DNA of 64,000 nucleotides, taken from the NCBI GenBank assembly GCA_963693085.1, contig OY856410.1:890209835-890273834 (forward strand). The letters run 5' to 3'. Shown piece by piece: positions 61,247 to 64,000 of the stretch. Under the pieces are notes generated by a model that had not been told where the DNA came from, made no database searches, and saw only the letters and a program-made list of their open reading frames with translations. A program made the translations under genes and the position numbers. This DNA is from Alisma plantago-aquatica (Eukaryota > Streptophyta > Magnoliopsida > Alismatales > Alismataceae). How positions within the stretch are numbered: the first letter of the stretch is position 1; each line of letters starts with the position of its first letter.

Positions 61247-62946
61247 CTAAATATCTAGGTCATATATGTCCACATCATCAACAACATCATTAGCATCAGC
61301 ATCTGAGGCTTTTGACTCATAGTCATCATCTCCGTCTGAAGGTGCACTAGAGAGAGCAACATGCTCATCACCAGAGTCACCAGCAGAGCCATCATCAGAA
61401 GCATCACCATCATCCTCATCAACCTCCTCATCAGAAGCAATAGCCTCCTCATTAACTTGGTCTGGCATTTCCTCATTAGCAAGAGAACAAAAACCTCAAT
61501 TGGGCCAACGAGCATTCTGCTCATCCCAAGACATGCTAAGAGAATGGAGCTCATTGGCCTATGGGAAGGAAGGAGCAGAACTACCAAGACTAGCAAGCAG
61601 AGTGTCCAAGGGGCCAGCTGTCAGAGGCAACACTCCAGGGATAGATTCCCCAACAGTAGAGGGTGTAGCAGTGGAAGCAGGAGGGGCAGGGGCAGGGTAA
61701 ACGTGATCATATGCATAGGATGCATAGTCATCGCCAGGGTAGGCCTGATAGGTAGGGTAAGGGTGTGCATATGACAGGCTCATGTTGGACATGATGGAAC
61801 AGAGGTCCTAATGTAGGTTCTCCTAAACATGAAGGTTGTATGCCTATTGATGCATCATGTAGCCCATAATGGTTTCGTTGGATACATGGAACGAGACACG
61901 GGAAGGTCGGGTAGGATGAGGTGGTGGAGGTGCATAGGTAGAGGTAGAGGTAGAGGTAGAGGCACCAGGTGTGGTAGAGGATAGGATAGGCATGGATTTC
62001 TGAAGTGTGGTCTCACTTATGCAAACTCGTTTCCAGGTAGGTTTGTAGTGCAAGTCATGGAAAATATATTTTCCAGTGGCAAGCTAAAAAAGACCACATA
62101 TTAGGGTAGGGTAGCGTGGGTGGGTGCCACGGGTGTTCTTCCCTGAGTCAAAGTAGGTCATATGGTGGAGAACGTATCTTGCCCACTTGATGTTGATGTG
62201 CTTCAAGAGAATGTACATAATGACCGCAATGTTTTTTGCAATTTTAGTCTGAATTTTCTTAGGATGAATATTGCAGTTAACAAATAAGGCAAGTATGCAT
62301 CTCTTGAGGTCTAAGGAAGAGGAGGGAAGGGTGTACTTCTTCCTATAAGGGAATTGAGGCTTCTTCAAGAACTTATGCATGGTCAAATAAAATCCTTCCT
62401 TATTGGTTTGGAAGGGCACAAAAAAAAACATTGTGCAAAGGTTATTATAGAAGGCCTCAGGCTTGACTAGGTCAAAATACTCTAGTTAGTCCTTATGCCA
62501 GGTGCCAGTCACTTTGAACTCAAAAAGAAGATGTTCAGGGTATACTCATAGACTTGGAATTTCTTCTTGGCGATCATAGATGTGAGGACTACTTGAGTAT
62601 TGGGTGGAGGTACGAGTGTGTCATAATTCCATTGCAAGTTAGCATAGAATTCATGAACTGCTTTTATGCTAGTTATGGAATTGTTGGAGCAAAAGCACTC
62701 AACACACAAGGTAGAGAGGTGGTGGTCATAGTACAACTCAACTACTTGGTCAATGAGATCTTGTCATTATGGGAATGGCTCAAACAAGGCACGAAATGGG
62801 AAGGGGTTCCTATGGAGGAGCTCCTTGTACCTATTTAGAGCCACATTTGAGACAAAGAAAGTGTCATCAAAGGGAATCAAGTGAGAGTTGGATGAAGATG
62901 AAGGCACATTAGCTGGAGCGGCCCTCTTCCTCCTATTTAACACCAT
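61247..62946 (-). pseudogene. Broken extra ORF downstream of copia pol (SIRE-like)
   Basis: Minus-strand reading in shifting frames. The N-terminus (from 62946) is basic and Ser-rich (MVLNRRKRAA), then PFDDTFFVSNVALNRY. Next come AVHEFYANLQW and LTSMIAKKKFQVYEY (62736-62509), a pattern like the putative plant transposon protein domain (FYANL). Then 62431-62084 (KYTLPSSSLDLKRCILAL, NIKWARYVLHHM), 62053-61844, a Tyr/Pro/Ser-rich part (61792-61559), and an acidic Asp/Glu tail (61468-61247). Together about 550 codons, split by several frameshifts and stops. SIRE-lineage copia elements carry an extra ORF at this place; its role is unknown. The repeated Thr-Ser codons near 61945 come from a GGTAGA tandem repeat. 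Confidence 0.6.
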
Positions 62947-63544
62947 GGAGACAAAATGGAGAGAATGAAGAGAGAAAAAGCTAGAGAAACACCACAAAAA
63001 CCCATCCATACACCTAGGGTTGATAGGAAAGAGGTCAAGGAAGGTCAAGCTAGGTCAAACTAGGGCTAGGGAGAGGAAGGTCGGGGCTAGGGTTGAGAGC
63101 TTAGGGAGCTAGTGGTTGGATCAATTGACTTTTCTCTAGTTGAGAGGGAGAAAAGTCGGCTGAACCTATCTTATGTTTGATCCAGCCCTACCATCGGTCA
63201 AGTTTTGTGACCCAAAACTCGACTAATAGGCTCTTTAAAAAAGTTGTCGGCCTCTGACCGGTCAAGTTGGCAACACGTTGATGGTCAACCTGAACCAACT
63301 TTAGAAATTCTAATTTCTAGCCATTAGAGTACTAATTAAATTTATTTTTCAAGTCCATTTTGCATTTTGAACATACTTAGGCACATATCACTCATCATTG
63401 GGTACTATTTTGTGATAAAACAAGTGTTTGCAAAAAATACCCAAAAAAGAGAAAAATAAGGCAAAAAGAACATGAAAACCAATTTTTAGATATTAGCGGG
63501 CAAGGGTGATCAAACATTAGCAGAGCATATAGGATAGTTGAAAA
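62947..63544 (-). other. Spacer between copia pol and the extra ORF
   Basis: Non-coding. Contains GGTCAAGTT / AACTCGAC-type motifs (63196-63275) resembling those in the solo LTR at 59555-59701, and an A-rich stretch at 63425-63470. Confidence 0.5.
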
Positions 63545-64000
63545 CTAGCTAGAAGGCATATCATATTCATTCAAATCAGTTATGAGTAGTTTAGATCTAA
63601 TAAAATTAAATTGCTCTCTTGCCAGAGGTTTAGTGAAAATGTCCGCCAACTGATTTTTTGTGTCCACATGCGTGATATAGATATCCTTTTTTGTAATATG
63701 ATCATGAAGAAAATGATGGAGAACCTCTATATTCTTAGATCTACTATGCAAGATAGGATTATATGATAAGTTAATTACACTAGTATTATCACAATAGATA
63801 GGAGAAGCATCAAAATGAATGTTAAAGTCTTAGAGCATTTGCTTCATCCATAGGACATGGGCACAACAACACCCGACTATAATGTATTCAGCCTCATTGG
63901 TTGATAATGCCATTGTGCTCTATTTCTTGGAGAACCAAGACACCATACATGGTCCTAGGAGAAAGCAAGTTCCACTTGTGCACTTTCTATCAATCAAGCA
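63545..64000 (-). pseudogene. Ty1/copia polyprotein, RNase H C-terminus, decayed, cut by window edge
   Basis: The minus strand gives CTSGTCFLLG, VSWFSKK, STNEAEYI, YCDNTSVINL, HSRSKNIEVLHHFL and VDTKNQLADIFTKPL, the standard C-terminal RNase H wording of copia polyproteins (family wording: SSTEAEY, HSRTKHI, ADIFTKPL). In-frame stops at 63920-63922 (TAG, after SKK) and 63830-63832 (TAA). The natural stop is at 63545. The rest of the element lies to the right of the window. Confidence 0.9.

Overview
The window is plant nuclear DNA made almost entirely of transposable elements; no free-standing host gene was found. The families present (a CACTA/En-Spm DNA transposon, Athila-type Ty3/gypsy, SIRE-like Ty1/copia, a Cassandra TRIM carrying 5S rRNA sequence, and several long-LTR retrotransposons with tRNA-Met primer sites) point to a flowering plant with a large, repeat-rich genome, probably heterochromatin. 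The species cannot be told from the sequence.

Layout. 1-10004 is the 3' part of a CACTA transposon with a decayed TNP2 transposase gene, a second Transposase_24-like gene, a captured fragment of a host receptor-like cytoplasmic kinase gene, two tandem-repeat blocks and a subterminal-repeat end. It sits inside the left LTR of element Z (10005-25659), a decayed gypsy element with the unusual order LTR-internal-LTR-internal-LTR (LTRs about 4.9 kb, internal regions about 2.35 kb). A complete 831-bp Cassandra element, with TSDs, lies in the second internal region (18900-19730). 25660-26859 is unassigned flank.

26860-39600 is a 12.7-kb Athila element with a near-perfect TSD. Its order only makes sense if about 7.3 kb (roughly 27318-34610) was inverted inside the element. 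The 5' LTR is split: its first 458 bp remain at 26860, while its last ~1 kb, the PBS, gag and pol are flipped to the minus strand. ORF1 and the intact 3' LTR stay on the plus strand. Both breakpoints fall in copies of a short hairpin motif, GTCGATACCATCGAC. gag-pol is one long frame broken by only two stop codons, and ORF1 is intact (528 aa).

39601-42089 is unassigned. 42090-58516 is a minus-strand long-LTR element (Y) with 3.1-kb LTRs and a non-coding internal region; a second such element (X, 44594-52509, exact 5-bp TSD AGATG) is nested in one of its LTRs. 58656-60033 is a probable solo copia LTR, followed by a (TA)44 microsatellite. From 61247 to the right edge is a decayed minus-strand SIRE-like copia element: the RNase H end of pol and, downstream of it, a broken extra ORF.

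The insertion order that can be read is: Z before CACTA and before Cassandra; Y before X. Nothing in the window looks autonomous now. The most nearly intact coding units are the Athila gag-pol and ORF1.
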